A stretch of 64,000 nt of DNA. Origin: Kribbella pratensis. GTDB lineage: Bacteria > Actinomycetota > Actinomycetes > Propionibacteriales > Kribbellaceae. Shown in pieces: positions 8,962 through 17,030 of this stretch. The stretch is from assembly GCF_004365355.1 (NCBI RefSeq), contig NZ_SODP01000001.1, positions 1,619,473-1,683,472 of the forward strand, given 5' to 3'. Each line of letters begins with the position of its first letter. Within the stretch, counting starts at the first letter, position 1. The position numbers and the translations under genes were made by a program. The notes under the pieces were generated by a model, which saw only the letters and a program-made list of their open reading frames with translations, was not told where the DNA came from and did not search any database.

Positions 8962-10644
8962 TCACCCTACCGCGCGCTCGAGGATCAGTGGGAACGGTGT
9001 GGTCCTCGGCAGGGTCCCGAAAACACCGCCCCAGTCGTTCGCCAACCGGGACGCCACGAACGCGTCCGCAACCGCCGGTGTCGAGTACCTGATCAGCAAC
9101 GAACCCTGCAGGCACAGGGCCATCAGCGCAGCCAGCCTCCGCGCACCTGCCTCGGCGTTCTCGATATCAGCAAGCGCTTGCAGTACGTCGTTCACCGCGG
9201 CATCGAGCCTGGCGTCGGCGCCTTGTACGGCGGCCATCTCGGTCAGCCAGGCGTCGAGCGACTCGGGCCTTCTCAGGGCTCGCAGTACGTCGAGCGCGTT
9301 GACGTTCCCCGACCCTTCCCAGATCGAGTTCAACGGCGACTCGCGGTAGAGCAGCGGCAGCCCGGACTCCTCGACATACCCGTTCCCGCCCAGACACTCC
9401 AACGCTTCCGCCACCATGAACGGCGTCCGCTTACAAACCCAAAACTTGGCCAACGGCAGAGCGATCCGCCGAAACGCCGCTTCCTGCTCCGCGCTCCGCC
9501 CGGCGCCCGGCACCTCCCCGTTCCCCGCGCCGCCGCCCCCTCTGGGGCCGGCGGCGCGGGATGTATCTACTGCTGCCGCCAGGCGCATGGCTAGGGCTGT
9601 GGCCGCTTCGCTCTCGATGGCCAAGTCGGCGAGGACGTTCTGCATTGCCGGCTTGTCGGCGAGCAACCCGCCGAAGGCATTCCGGTGCCTGGTATGCCAG
9701 ATGGCCTCGACGAGCGCTCGTCGCTGGAGTGCCGCCGAGCCCAGCACGCAGTCCAGGCGGGTCGCCGCCACCATCTCGATGATCGTGCGGACCCCGGCGC
9801 CTTCCTCACCCAGCCGGTATCCGATCGTGCCGTGGAACTCGACCTCGGACGAGGCGTTCGACCGGTTGCCGAGCTTGTCCTTCAGCCGCTGCAGCGCGAA
9901 CGGGTTCCGGTTGCCATCAGCAAGCACCCGCGGTACGACGAAGCAGCTCAGCCCGTCCGGCGCCTGCGCCAGCACCAGGAACACATCGACCTGCGGCGCC
10001 GAGCAGAACCACTTGTGCCCGTTCAGCTGGTACTCACCGTCGCCCACGGGCGTCGCGGTGGTGAGGTTCGCCCGTACGTCGGACCCGCCCTGCTTCTCGG
10101 TCATCCCCATCCCGGCGAGGACACCGCTCTTCTGGGCGACCGGCAGCCGGCGTACGTCGTACTCCGTCGACGCCAGCTGCGGGACCCACTCCTTCGCGAG
10201 ACCCTCGTCCGCGCGCAGCGCCGGCACCGCGGCGTACGTCATCGAGATCGGGCACCCGTGCCCCGGCTCCACCTGGGACCACAGATAGAACCCGGCCGCC
10301 CGGGTCAGGTGCGGCGACGGGCGATCGCTGGTCCACGGCGCGGCCTGCAGCCCGAAGCCGACGGCCTGCTCCATCAGCCAGTGCCACGACGGGTGGAACT
10401 CGACCTCGTCGATGCGGTTCCCGTAGCGGTCGTGCGTGCGCAGTACCGGCGGGTTCTGGTTCGCCGGGAGGGCGTGTGCGCGGGCCTCCTCCGAACCCGC
10501 CAGCTCGCCGATCCGGTGGAGACCGGGGTCGTCCGCCAGGCCGGCGTACGGACGCAGAGCGTCACCGAGCGCCGCATCCTGGGTGAAGAAGTTCACGCCC
10601 CGCAGTGGGGGAGCCTGATTCGTTACCGCGAATGGGTCCGCCAT
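8962..10644 (-). CDS. aidB: AidB-type acyl-CoA dehydrogenase
   Basis: A 560-residue flavoprotein closely resembling E. coli AidB, an adaptive-response protein that binds DNA and protects it from alkylation. Shared landmarks are [15 protein letters not shown] at the N terminus, [13 protein letters not shown] (FAD/substrate loop, near 180), [17 protein letters not shown] (near 255-272) and [15 protein letters not shown] near 425. An extra Gly/Pro-rich linker ([17 protein letters not shown], near 375) is absent from E. coli AidB as I recall it. Its start is only 18 bp from the divergent yihY-type gene, so their promoters overlap. glyA follows on the same strand. Confidence 0.9.
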   Translation of the reverse strand: MADPFAVTNQAPPLRGVNFFTQDAALGDALRPYAGLADDPGLHRIGELAGSEEARAHALPANQNPPVLRTHDRYGNRIDEVEFHPSWHWLMEQAVGFGLQAAPWTSDRPSPHLTRAAGFYLWSQVEPGHGCPISMTYAAVPALRADEGLAKEWVPQLASTEYDVRRLPVAQKSGVLAGMGMTEKQGGSDVRANLTTATPVGDGEYQLNGHKWFCSAPQVDVFLVLAQAPDGLSCFVVPRVLADGNRNPFALQRLKDKLGNRSNASSEVEFHGTIGYRLGEEGAGVRTIIEMVAATRLDCVLGSAALQRRALVEAIWHTRHRNAFGGLLADKPAMQNVLADLAIESEAATALAMRLAAAVDTSRAAGPRGGGGAGNGEVPGAGRSAEQEAAFRRIALPLAKFWVCKRTPFMVAEALECLGGNGYVEESGLPLLYRESPLNSIWEGSGNVNALDVLRALRRPESLDAWLTEMAAVQGADARLDAAVNDVLQALADIENAEAGARRLAALMALCLQGSLLIRYSTPAVADAFVASRLANDWGGVFGTLPRTTPFPLILERAVG

Positions 10645-10662
10645 GTCAGTACGGTAAGCGGT

Positions 10663-11847
10663 ATGGCACGTATCGGGGCAGGACCCACTGGTGGGAGCTC
10701 CCTCTCATTGGCATGGGTCCGCCGCATCCCCGCGACGACCTGGAGTCTGCTCACGCAGACCGTCGGGGTGTGTCTGCGCTACCGCGTCACCGGGCTGGCG
10801 GCCGAGGGTGCGTTCTACGCCATCCTCTCGCTGCCGCCGCTGATCTTCGGACTCGCCGGGTCGCTCGGTTACATCGCGAGCAAGTGGTTCGAGGTCGAGA
10901 CGATCAACGAGGTCAAGCAGCAGATCGTCGATCTGGCCGCGCGGGCGCTGACCGACGACTCGATCAGGAACGTCATCGAGCCGACCCTGGACCAGGTGCT
11001 GAACGGCGGCCGGCCGGACGTCATCTCGATCGGATTCGTCCTGGCGCTATGGTCCGGCAGCCGAGCGCTGAACGTGTTCGTCGACACCATCACGATCATG
11101 TACGGGATGGGCGGCAAGCGCGGCATCGTCCGGACCCGCGCGCTGTCCTTCAGCCTGTACTGCGCGGCGCTCATCATCGGCGTGATCGTCCTGCCGCTGG
11201 TGCTGGCCGGTCCGGACGCGGTCGACGCGCTCCTCCCGCACAACCTGGACTTCCTGAACCAGCTGTACTGGCCGGTCGTCACGATCCTGTCCGCGGGCTT
11301 CTTGAACACCCTGTACCACCTATCCGTGCCGATCCGGACGCCATGGGTCTCCGACCTGCCCGGGTCGTTCCTGGCGCTGTCGATCTGGATCCTGGGCAGC
11401 TTCGTCCTGCGGTGGATCCTGCAGAGCACCGTCGGCGGTACGTCGATCTACGGCCCGCTGGCCGCGCCGATCGCAGTACTGATGTGGCTGTATATGACTG
11501 CCATCGCGGTGCTGATAGGTGCGGCGCTGAATGCTGTCGTGGACCGGCTGTGGCCGCACAAGCAGCATGTCGCCGAGGTGAAGTCGCAGGCCGCCGAGGA
11601 GGACGAGGTCGAGCCGGTGATGAAGGCGGAGGCCGAGCCGCACCATGAGCACACGCTGACCCCGCTGGAGTCCGAGCGCCCGGAGGTCGAGGCGGCGCGC
11701 AAGGTCGAGGGGTTGGCCGCGCGACCGCCGAAGTCTGCGCCCGCGCCGGAGAAGCCTGTGTCCGAGAAGCCTGCTGCTGAGGCTGTGCGGAAGCCTGCGT
11801 CGGTCGGAAAATCCGGTGCGCAGGGTGACACCGACGACCTAGTCTGA
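10663..11847 (+). CDS. YihY/BrkB-family membrane protein
   Basis: A 394-residue protein with about six membrane helices: AEGAFYAILSLPPLIFGLAG (near 46-65), SIGFVLALWSGSRALNVFVD, LYCAALIIGVIVLPLVLAG and VLMWLYMTAIAVLIGAALN are the clearest. The family is widespread and often mislabelled ribonuclease BN; function is unknown. A long acidic then Ala/Pro/Lys-rich cytoplasmic tail (from about 300) follows. The ATG at 10663 is chosen because the longer upstream frame is antisense to aidB. There is no Shine-Dalgarno sequence, and TACGGT at -13 to -8 suggests a leaderless message. Confidence 0.8.
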   Translation: MARIGAGPTGGSSLSLAWVRRIPATTWSLLTQTVGVCLRYRVTGLAAEGAFYAILSLPPLIFGLAGSLGYIASKWFEVETINEVKQQIVDLAARALTDDSIRNVIEPTLDQVLNGGRPDVISIGFVLALWSGSRALNVFVDTITIMYGMGGKRGIVRTRALSFSLYCAALIIGVIVLPLVLAGPDAVDALLPHNLDFLNQLYWPVVTILSAGFLNTLYHLSVPIRTPWVSDLPGSFLALSIWILGSFVLRWILQSTVGGTSIYGPLAAPIAVLMWLYMTAIAVLIGAALNAVVDRLWPHKQHVAEVKSQAAEEDEVEPVMKAEAEPHHEHTLTPLESERPEVEAARKVEGLAARPPKSAPAPEKPVSEKPAAEAVRKPASVGKSGAQGDTDDLV

Positions 11848-11877
11848 CCACATCAGACGGTCCCTGGCTCGGGACCG
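11842..11877. promoter_or_regulatory. two tandem perfect dyads after the YihY gene
   Basis: GTCTGA-ccaca-TCAGAC (11842-11858) is followed immediately by CGGTCCC-tggctc-GGGACCG (11858-11877). They overlap the YihY stop codon and precede the short leader ORF. They could be a terminator or attenuator stems, or the first could be a regulator site. Confidence 0.45.
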
Positions 11878-11902
11878 ACCGGACCGGAGGGAGGCAGCCG
11901 CC

Positions 11903-11962
11903 ATGAGCTACTACCAGGCCCAACGGCCTGCTGTCTCCGACACTGTCCGTCCGCTGAGCTGA
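11903..11962 (+). CDS. short leader ORF (19 aa) before rsgA
   Basis: ATG at 11903 follows GGAGGGAGG at an ideal 8-base spacing, one of the best ribosome-binding sites in the window, and opens a 19-codon frame (MSYYQAQRPAVSDTVRPLS) ending in TGA. It lies 33 bases before rsgA and after a pair of hairpins. The peptide matches nothing I recognise; it could be a regulatory leader or a small protein. Its reality rests on the ribosome-binding site. Confidence 0.45.
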   Translation: MSYYQAQRPAVSDTVRPLS

Positions 11963-11995
11963 GCTCGCGGCCGGACCCTCTGAAAGGTTCGCCGC

Positions 11996-13063
11996 ATGTC
12001 AGCCACACTCCAGGCCCTGGGACTCGACAGTTCCACGGCCGACTTCCTGCAATCCGTTCCGGAAGAGCTGGTCCCGGGACGCGTCGCCCGCGTCGACAAG
12101 GGCCTGGCGACGGTCTTCACGGCGGACGGCCCGGTCCGCGCGAGCTGGTCCGGCGCTTTGCTGACCGCGATCGCCTCCGACGTTCACGCCGGCCCGTGCA
12201 CGGGAGATTGGGTCGTACTGCGCTTCTGGCCGGACGACCGCATCACCGTCGAGTCGGTGCTTCCACGCCGTACTGCGATCGTCCGGGCGGAGGTCGGCGG
12301 GTCGTCCCGCGGGCAGATGCTCGCGTCGAACGTCGATGTGATCGCCATCGTCGTCGGACTGGTCCCCGAGCCGAACATCGTGCGTATCGAGCGCTTCATG
12401 GCGCTGGCGTGGGAGAGCGGCGCGCGGCCGGTCGTCGTACTCACCAAGTCTGACCTGGTCGGTGACGCCGACTCAGTGGCTGAGGACGTGGCGCTGGCTG
12501 CGCCGGGTGCCGACGTACTGGTGTGCAGCGCGACGACTGGCGCGGGGCTGGACGACGTACGCGCACTGCTGGAGGGGGACGCCACTCTGGCGTTACTGGG
12601 GTCCAGTGGGGCGGGCAAGTCGTCACTGGTGAACGCACTGGCCGGCGTGGAACTGCTGGACGTGCAGGACATCCGCGAGGACGGCAAGGGGCGTCACACG
12701 TCGGTACGGCGCGAGCTGATCGTGCTGCCGAGCGGTGGGGTCGTCATCGACACGCCTGGGCTGCGGGGGATCGGTCTGCAGGAGTCAGGGGAGGGGCTGG
12801 CGGCCGCGTTCCCGGACATCACGGCGCTGGCCGGGCAGTGCAAGTTCAAGGACTGCTCGCACGTGATGGAGCCCGACTGCGCAGTGCGAGCCGCTCTGGA
12901 CGACGGGTCGTTGCCGTACCGCCGGTACGACAGCTGGGTGAAGCTGCAGCGCGAGGCGGCGTACATGGCGCGTCGTGCGGACATCCGGCTCCGCAACGAG
13001 GCGAAGAAGGAGTGGGTGCGCGCCAGCAAGTCGTACCGCCGCGACCACAAGCCCCGGCCCTGA
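11996..13063 (+). CDS. rsgA: ribosome small-subunit GTPase A
   Basis: A 355-residue circularly permuted GTPase that checks 30S maturation. An N-terminal OB fold (about 25-95) precedes the GTPase domain, whose motifs occur in permuted order: G4 LTKSDL near 146, G1 GSSGAGKSSLV near 202 and G3 DTPG near 246. The C-terminal zinc finger is CKFKDCSHVMEPDC near 282-295. AAAGG lies upstream of the ATG. It may be controlled with the 19-codon leader ORF just before it. Confidence 0.93.
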   Translation: MSATLQALGLDSSTADFLQSVPEELVPGRVARVDKGLATVFTADGPVRASWSGALLTAIASDVHAGPCTGDWVVLRFWPDDRITVESVLPRRTAIVRAEVGGSSRGQMLASNVDVIAIVVGLVPEPNIVRIERFMALAWESGARPVVVLTKSDLVGDADSVAEDVALAAPGADVLVCSATTGAGLDDVRALLEGDATLALLGSSGAGKSSLVNALAGVELLDVQDIREDGKGRHTSVRRELIVLPSGGVVIDTPGLRGIGLQESGEGLAAAFPDITALAGQCKFKDCSHVMEPDCAVRAALDDGSLPYRRYDSWVKLQREAAYMARRADIRLRNEAKKEWVRASKSYRRDHKPRP

Positions 13064-13109
13064 GACCCCTTCCACCCGTTGCTGGCTGAGCGGTGAAAAG
13101 ATCGTCTGC

Positions 13110-13853
13110 ATGAACCGATCAGTGCTGGTGACAGGAGCATCCCGGGGGATCGGAGCAGCAACAGCCCGCGCCTTCGCCGCCGCGGGCGACCGAGTAGCAG
13201 TCCATTACAGTGCCTCAGCGGACGCCGCGGTCCAGCTCCTGAAGGAGCTGCCAGGCAGCGGGCACGTCATGGTGCAGGCAGACCTGGCAGATCCGGCTGC
13301 CATCGAATCGATGGTCGACGACGCGGCACACGCCTTGGGCGCCATCGACGTACTCGTCAACAACGCCGGGCTCTACGTGCCGCACCGGATCCGCGAGACG
13401 ACGTACGCCGAGTGGCAGCAGGCCTGGACCGACACCCTCGCGGTGAACCTCATCGGCCCGGCCAATGTGACGTGGTGCGCGGTCCGCCACATGTCCCGCG
13501 GTGGCCGCATCATCAACGTCTCCTCCCGAGGCGCCTTCCGAGGCGAACCCAACCAACCCGCCTACGGCGCCTCGAAGGCCGCCATCGTCTCCTTCACCCA
13601 GTCCCTGGCCCGAGCCCTGGGCCCCGAAGGCATAGCCGTAACTGCCATAGCCCCCGGCTGGACGGAAACCGACATGGCCGCGGTCAACCTAGCCGGCGAA
13701 GGCTACAACCGCCGCAGCCAGGAAAGCCCCCTGGAACGAGTCGCCGACCCCTCAGAGGTAGCAGCCGCAATCATCTATCTGGCCTCTCCCGAAGCCGAAT
13801 TCGCCACCGGCACAGTCCTAGACTTCAACGGCGCCTCCCACCTAAGGATGTGA
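13110..13853 (+). CDS. SDR family oxidoreductase
   Basis: A 247-residue classical short-chain dehydrogenase. Cofactor motif TGASRGIG is at residues 8-15, NNAG near 87 and the catalytic Ser-Tyr-Lys as NVSS then YGASK near 155. Closing signatures APGWTETDM and the FNGASHLRM tail fit the FabG-like group. The substrate is not predictable. It is the last plus-strand gene before the tRNA cluster, and its stop abuts the repeat tract. Confidence 0.85.
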   Translation: MNRSVLVTGASRGIGAATARAFAAAGDRVAVHYSASADAAVQLLKELPGSGHVMVQADLADPAAIESMVDDAAHALGAIDVLVNNAGLYVPHRIRETTYAEWQQAWTDTLAVNLIGPANVTWCAVRHMSRGGRIINVSSRGAFRGEPNQPAYGASKAAIVSFTQSLARALGPEGIAVTAIAPGWTETDMAAVNLAGEGYNRRSQESPLERVADPSEVAAAIIYLASPEAEFATGTVLDFNGASHLRM

Positions 13854-13854
13854 C

Positions 13855-14090
13855 CCACCCCACGCCGGTGACCGAACTGCCCAACCCGACCGAAGGTGGT
13901 ACGCGAACCACCTGCCCAACCCACGCGGGTGACCGAACCGCCCGAGTCAACCCAAGGTGGTACGCGAACCGCCCCGCCCAACCGACGCGGGTGACCGACC
14001 GCGGAACCCAACCCAAGCTGGTGAGCGAACTGCGCAACCCAGCCACGGAGCCGAGCGAAGCGAAGGCCCAAGGGGGTGCGGGTGGCGGAG
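13855..14090. repeat. degenerate ~30-bp repeat tract trailing a tRNA-Val gene (copy A)
   Basis: Imperfect units built around AACCCAAGGTGGTACGCGAAC or ACGCGGGTGACCGAACC recur every 30-36 bp with no sustained coding signal. In the direction of tRNA transcription they read GGTTGGGCGGTTCGGTCACC. The same unit type follows the tRNA-Val genes at 22.1 kb and 37.6 kb. The stretch 13854-14184 holds only this tract, a G+C block and the tRNA terminator. Confidence 0.8.
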
Positions 14091-14134
14091 CCCCCGCTTG
14101 CGGCAAGCGAAGCGCAGCCGCACAAAACGACGAA

Positions 14135-14182
14135 GGCGACCCGGTCCGCGCTTTCCGCGGACACGAGTCGCCTATCGCCTTC
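14135..14182 (-). terminator. tRNA-Val cluster terminator (copy A)
   Basis: On the minus strand, GGCGAC-tcgt-GTCCGC-ggaaagc-GCGGAC-cgg-GTCGCC folds as a two-part stem directly after the tRNA. The same structure, with compensatory changes in the inner stem, follows the other tRNA-Val loci. Confidence 0.7.
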
Positions 14183-14184
14183 GT

Positions 14185-14255
14185 GGACGATACTGGGATC
14201 GAACCAGTGACCTCTTCCGTGTCAGGGAAGCGCGCTACCGCTGCGCCAATCGTCC
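14185..14255 (-). tRNA. tRNA-Val (GAC)
   Basis: The 71-nt cloverleaf has acceptor GGACGAT/ATCGTCC, anticodon loop CTGACAC with anticodon GAC and T-arm GGTTCGATCC. No CCA is encoded. It is the last of a Gly-Cys-Val cluster. Confidence 0.95.
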
Positions 14256-14282
14256 GGGAAACTCAAGACTACTGAGGTTCGA

Positions 14283-14352
14283 GGTGGAGACGGGATTCGA
14301 ACCCGTGTAAACGGCTTTGCAGGCCGCTGCCTCGCCTCTCGGCCACTCCACC
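14283..14352 (-). tRNA. tRNA-Cys (GCA)
   Basis: Acceptor GGTGGAG/CTCCACC, anticodon GCA in CTGCAAA, T-arm GGGTTCGAATCC. It is the middle gene of the Gly-Cys-Val cluster. Confidence 0.95.
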
Positions 14353-14382
14353 ACTGAGAAAGCTGGGCCGAACCCTCTCCGA

Positions 14383-14454
14383 GCGGACGACCGGGTTCGA
14401 ACCGGCGACCTCAACCTTGGCAAGGTTGCGCTCTACCAACTGAGCTACGTCCGC
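14383..14454 (-). tRNA. tRNA-Gly (GCC)
   Basis: Acceptor GCGGACG/CGTCCGC, anticodon GCC in TTGCCAA, D-arm TAGCTCAGTTGGTAGAGC. It is the first gene of the cluster; the promoter should lie in 14455-14630, which contains no gene. Confidence 0.95.
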
Positions 14455-14632
14455 ATCACCCCGAGCAGTTTCCCTCGGTGCGAGAGCAGAACAGTAGCGC
14501 ACTTTCCGCCCGGACAAAAACCGGATTCCACCCCGGATTTCACGCTGTCGTCATTCGGGTACTGCCAGCGTGAATCGCACCCCATCCGTCACACGAGTCA
14601 CACCGAATCTGTCCACTCGCCACGCCGTCCGA

Positions 14633-15508
14633 TCACGCCTTCAACGACACCAGATCGACCGTTCGCAGGTAGTCGGCATCGCCCCGGAGATCGATCGTCG
14701 CGACACGCCCCTCGACCACCGTGAAAGAGAACACAACGACCGGTTCGCCGCGCTGCATCCACACCAGCCCGGGCATCCCGTCGACAAGCATGAGTTTCGC
14801 CGCCTGCGCCCGCCCCGAGAACGCGGCGGCGACCCGGTCGTGCCCGGTGATGCTCGCAGCGATGCCGCGTTCGGAGGCGCCGGCGTCTGCCCGTACGACG
14901 ATCTCGGGGTCGAGTACCTCTAGCAACGCGGAGAAGTCCGCGTTGCGTGCGGCGGCCAGGAACACGCTGACGACTTCCTGCTGCCGGACCACGTCCACGC
15001 TGGACGGTTCCGGCGTACCGCGGACCCGGCGCCGCGCGCGGCTCGCGATCTGCCGCGCGGCCGCCGGCGACTTGCCGATGATCGGGGCGATGTCTTCGAA
15101 CGGTACGGCGAACAGGTCGTGCAGTACGAAGGCCAACCGCTCCGCAGGCGACAGCGTCTCGAGTACGACGAGCAGCGCGAGCCCGACCGAGTCCGCCTGC
15201 ACGGCTTCGAGCTCGGGATCGGGTACGACGTCGTCCGCGAGCACGGGGGAGTGGTCGCTGACGGGCAGCTCGGGCCGACCGCGGCGGGTGCGGAGCATGT
15301 CGAGGCAGATCCGTCCGACGACCGTGGTCAGCCAGCCGCCCAGGTTGTCGATCGTCGCGGTGTCGCTGCGGCTGAGCCGGATCCACGTCTCCTGTACTGC
15401 GTCCTCCGCCTCGGGCTCAGAGCCTAGGATCCGGTACGCGACGGCGCGCAGGCGGTCCCGGTTCTGCTCGAACCGCGTCGCGAGCCAGTCGTCCCCATCC
15501 ATGTCCAT
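14633..15508 (-). CDS. ECF41-type RNA polymerase sigma factor with SnoaL-like domain
   Basis: A 291-residue extracytoplasmic-function sigma factor. Region 2 (AYRILGSEPEAEDAVQETWIRL, about 20-45) and region 4 (LSPAERLAFVLHDLFAVPFEDIAPIIGKS, about 112-140) are followed by a 120-residue SnoaL-like extension, the fused regulatory domain typical of ECF41. The ATG at 15508 sits 5 bases after GGTGGAG. The shared 96-bp spacer with the divergent oxidoreductase contains a TGTCACA-N16-CGTC promoter in each direction, so it probably drives itself and its neighbour. No anti-sigma factor is present, as expected for this group. Confidence 0.88.
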   Translation of the reverse strand: MDMDGDDWLATRFEQNRDRLRAVAYRILGSEPEAEDAVQETWIRLSRSDTATIDNLGGWLTTVVGRICLDMLRTRRGRPELPVSDHSPVLADDVVPDPELEAVQADSVGLALLVVLETLSPAERLAFVLHDLFAVPFEDIAPIIGKSPAAARQIASRARRRVRGTPEPSSVDVVRQQEVVSVFLAAARNADFSALLEVLDPEIVVRADAGASERGIAASITGHDRVAAAFSGRAQAAKLMLVDGMPGLVWMQRGEPVVVFSFTVVEGRVATIDLRGDADYLRTVDLVSLKA

Positions 15509-15520
15509 CACCACTCCACC

Positions 15521-15547
15521 TGTCACACCAGCCGGCCCTGCGCCGTC
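15521..15547 (+). promoter_or_regulatory. ECF41-type promoter for the PPOX gene
   Basis: TGTCACA (15521-15527), 16 bases, then CGTC (15544-15547), pointing at the gene starting at 15605. This matches the ECF41 promoter consensus as I recall it from the literature. Confidence 0.75.
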
Positions 15548-15555
15548 ACCCCGAT

Positions 15556-15582
15556 GACGTAGCGCTGGGACCACATGTGACA
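15556..15582 (-). promoter_or_regulatory. ECF41-type autoregulatory promoter
   Basis: On the minus strand TGTCACA (15582-15576), 16 bases, then CGTC (15559-15556), pointing at the sigma factor gene itself. Confidence 0.75.
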
Positions 15583-15604
15583 TCAGAACGAAGAGGAGCA
15601 CGCC

Positions 15605-16045
15605 ATGACGGAACCACCCCGCCCGCTGCCCGTACGCAAGCAGGACATGCTGCGCCGCTTCGAGCAGGACATCGACGCCTGGGTGGCGACAGCGTCGCTC
15701 GATGGCACGCCGTACCTGATGCCCCTGTCGTTCCTGTGGTCCAACGACACCCTGCTGCTGTCCACAACCGTCACCAATCCCACCGCCCGCAACCTGCAGA
15801 CCAACCCGAAGGTGCAGTTGACGATCGGCCAGGTCCGCGACGTCATCCACATCACCGGCACCGCAGCGATCACAGACGTCACCGCCACCGAAGGCGAGTC
15901 CTTCGCCACGAAGGCCGGCTTCGACCCCCGCCCCCTACCGAACTACCCCTTCTTCCGCGTCACTCCCACCAAGATCCAAGCCTGGCGCGAGGTCAACGAA
16001 CTCAAGGACCGCACCTTGATGGACAAGGGCACCTGGCTCATCTGA
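15605..16045 (+). CDS. pyridoxamine 5'-phosphate oxidase-like (PPOX) flavin protein
   Basis: A 146-residue split-barrel protein of the PPOX/F420-or-FMN oxidoreductase superfamily. Typical stretches are IDAWVATASLDGTPYLMPLSF (about 22-42), ARNLQTNPKVQLTIGQ (near 60-75) and a C-terminal VTPTKIQAWR that ends the barrel. Cofactor choice between F420 and FMN cannot be decided. AGGAG precedes the ATG. Divergent placement from an ECF41 sigma factor with a matching promoter suggests it is the sigma factor's target, as oxidoreductases often are for this group. Confidence 0.82.
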   Translation: MTEPPRPLPVRKQDMLRRFEQDIDAWVATASLDGTPYLMPLSFLWSNDTLLLSTTVTNPTARNLQTNPKVQLTIGQVRDVIHITGTAAITDVTATEGESFATKAGFDPRPLPNYPFFRVTPTKIQAWREVNELKDRTLMDKGTWLI

Positions 16046-16046
16046 C

Positions 16047-16970
16047 TCACCAAAGCAACGTCAACTCCGCCAAGGTGACATGCGGTCGGTTGGCCAACCA
16101 CGTGTCGAGGCAGCCCCGCAGGTCGGCTTCTGACCCAGCCAGGCCAAGTACTACGGCGTCCGTCGCCACAGGTGCGTGCTGGTGCGCTTCCGGTGACCCG
16201 TGGGAGCACTCCGAACACATCAACCGAATGCCGGACCACTCATCGACCCCGAGCCCCGCAGGGCCAGCCAGGTCGGCCAGAACTTCCTTGTCGTCGGCAT
16301 TGGCCCCCACCACCTGCGCCTGCCAGGTCGGCAGACCGGACTCCTCCAGTCGTGCGAGTTCGTCGAACACCGGTACGTCGTTCCGCTGCCCCTTCGGCTC
16401 GCCGTCGTGCAGTACTACGTCCCTGAACCGGTGACCGCTCTCCGGCAACGGCACGTTCGAGATCACCGCGTGCGCCGGGCTACGCCGCCAGCACCAGACG
16501 ACCTCGGTATCGCCGTACGCCGGAACGACCTGGTGCGTCAGACTCGGCCGGTCCGGATTCAGCCGGATCGGTGTCAGCCCGAAGTGTTGGTCGATCGGTT
16601 CGACGCCGGGCTCGATCGTGCTGATGCCGTACTCCGCCCAGGCCCAGCGAGCGGTCGCCCAATCGCCGAGCGCGGTCGCGGCGATCCCAAGGTTCCAGGC
16701 GGCCGGGTTGGCGCCGCCGAACTCGCGCCGCTCCGCGTCGGAGATCAGCTCCGCCGCCCGCCGATTCCGCGCGGCCGAGTCCGCCCACTGCTGGCGCGCC
16801 TTCGAGTACATGCCAGCCTCGAACCAGGCACCGAAAGAGTCCGGCAGCACCTCGGTCAACTCCTGTGCCAGCCGACCGGCCCGTTCGGCGTCCCCGGGCT
16901 GTACGGCCTCGGCAAACTCCTGTGCCGCCTGACGAGGCTCACGCCCGTTGCCCCGCTTGAAGATCTTCAC
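16047..16970 (-). CDS. hypothetical protein with TPR-like helices
   Basis: About 307 residues from a GTG start (MKIFKRGNGREPRQ); an upstream ATG at 17045 is possible but would run into the divergent gene. The first half is helical with tetratricopeptide-like pairs (GDAERAGRLAQELTEVLPDSFGAW; WADSAARNRRAAELISDAE). The second half is a mixed domain with WCWRRSPAHAVI and a pair of cysteines in LMCSECSHG. I do not recognise the family. It is convergent with the PPOX gene with one base between them. The start is uncertain. Confidence 0.6.
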   Translation of the reverse strand: MKIFKRGNGREPRQAAQEFAEAVQPGDAERAGRLAQELTEVLPDSFGAWFEAGMYSKARQQWADSAARNRRAAELISDAERREFGGANPAAWNLGIAATALGDWATARWAWAEYGISTIEPGVEPIDQHFGLTPIRLNPDRPSLTHQVVPAYGDTEVVWCWRRSPAHAVISNVPLPESGHRFRDVVLHDGEPKGQRNDVPVFDELARLEESGLPTWQAQVVGANADDKEVLADLAGPAGLGVDEWSGIRLMCSECSHGSPEAHQHAPVATDAVVLGLAGSEADLRGCLDTWLANRPHVTLAELTLLW

Positions 16971-17030
16971 CGCGACATTGTGCCGTGCGGCTTGACTTCG
17001 AGTGCGCTCCAGGAGGGAAGGTGGAGGGCA

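Noticed and set aside
9685-10662. Long upstream extension of the YihY frame
   Set aside because: It is antisense to aidB, which has clear family motifs; the real start is the ATG at 10663.
14235-14517. Small ORFs across the tRNA cluster with VAQLVERNL-type translations
   Set aside because: These are translations of tRNA genes, a known artefact; the same peptides appear at the second cluster.
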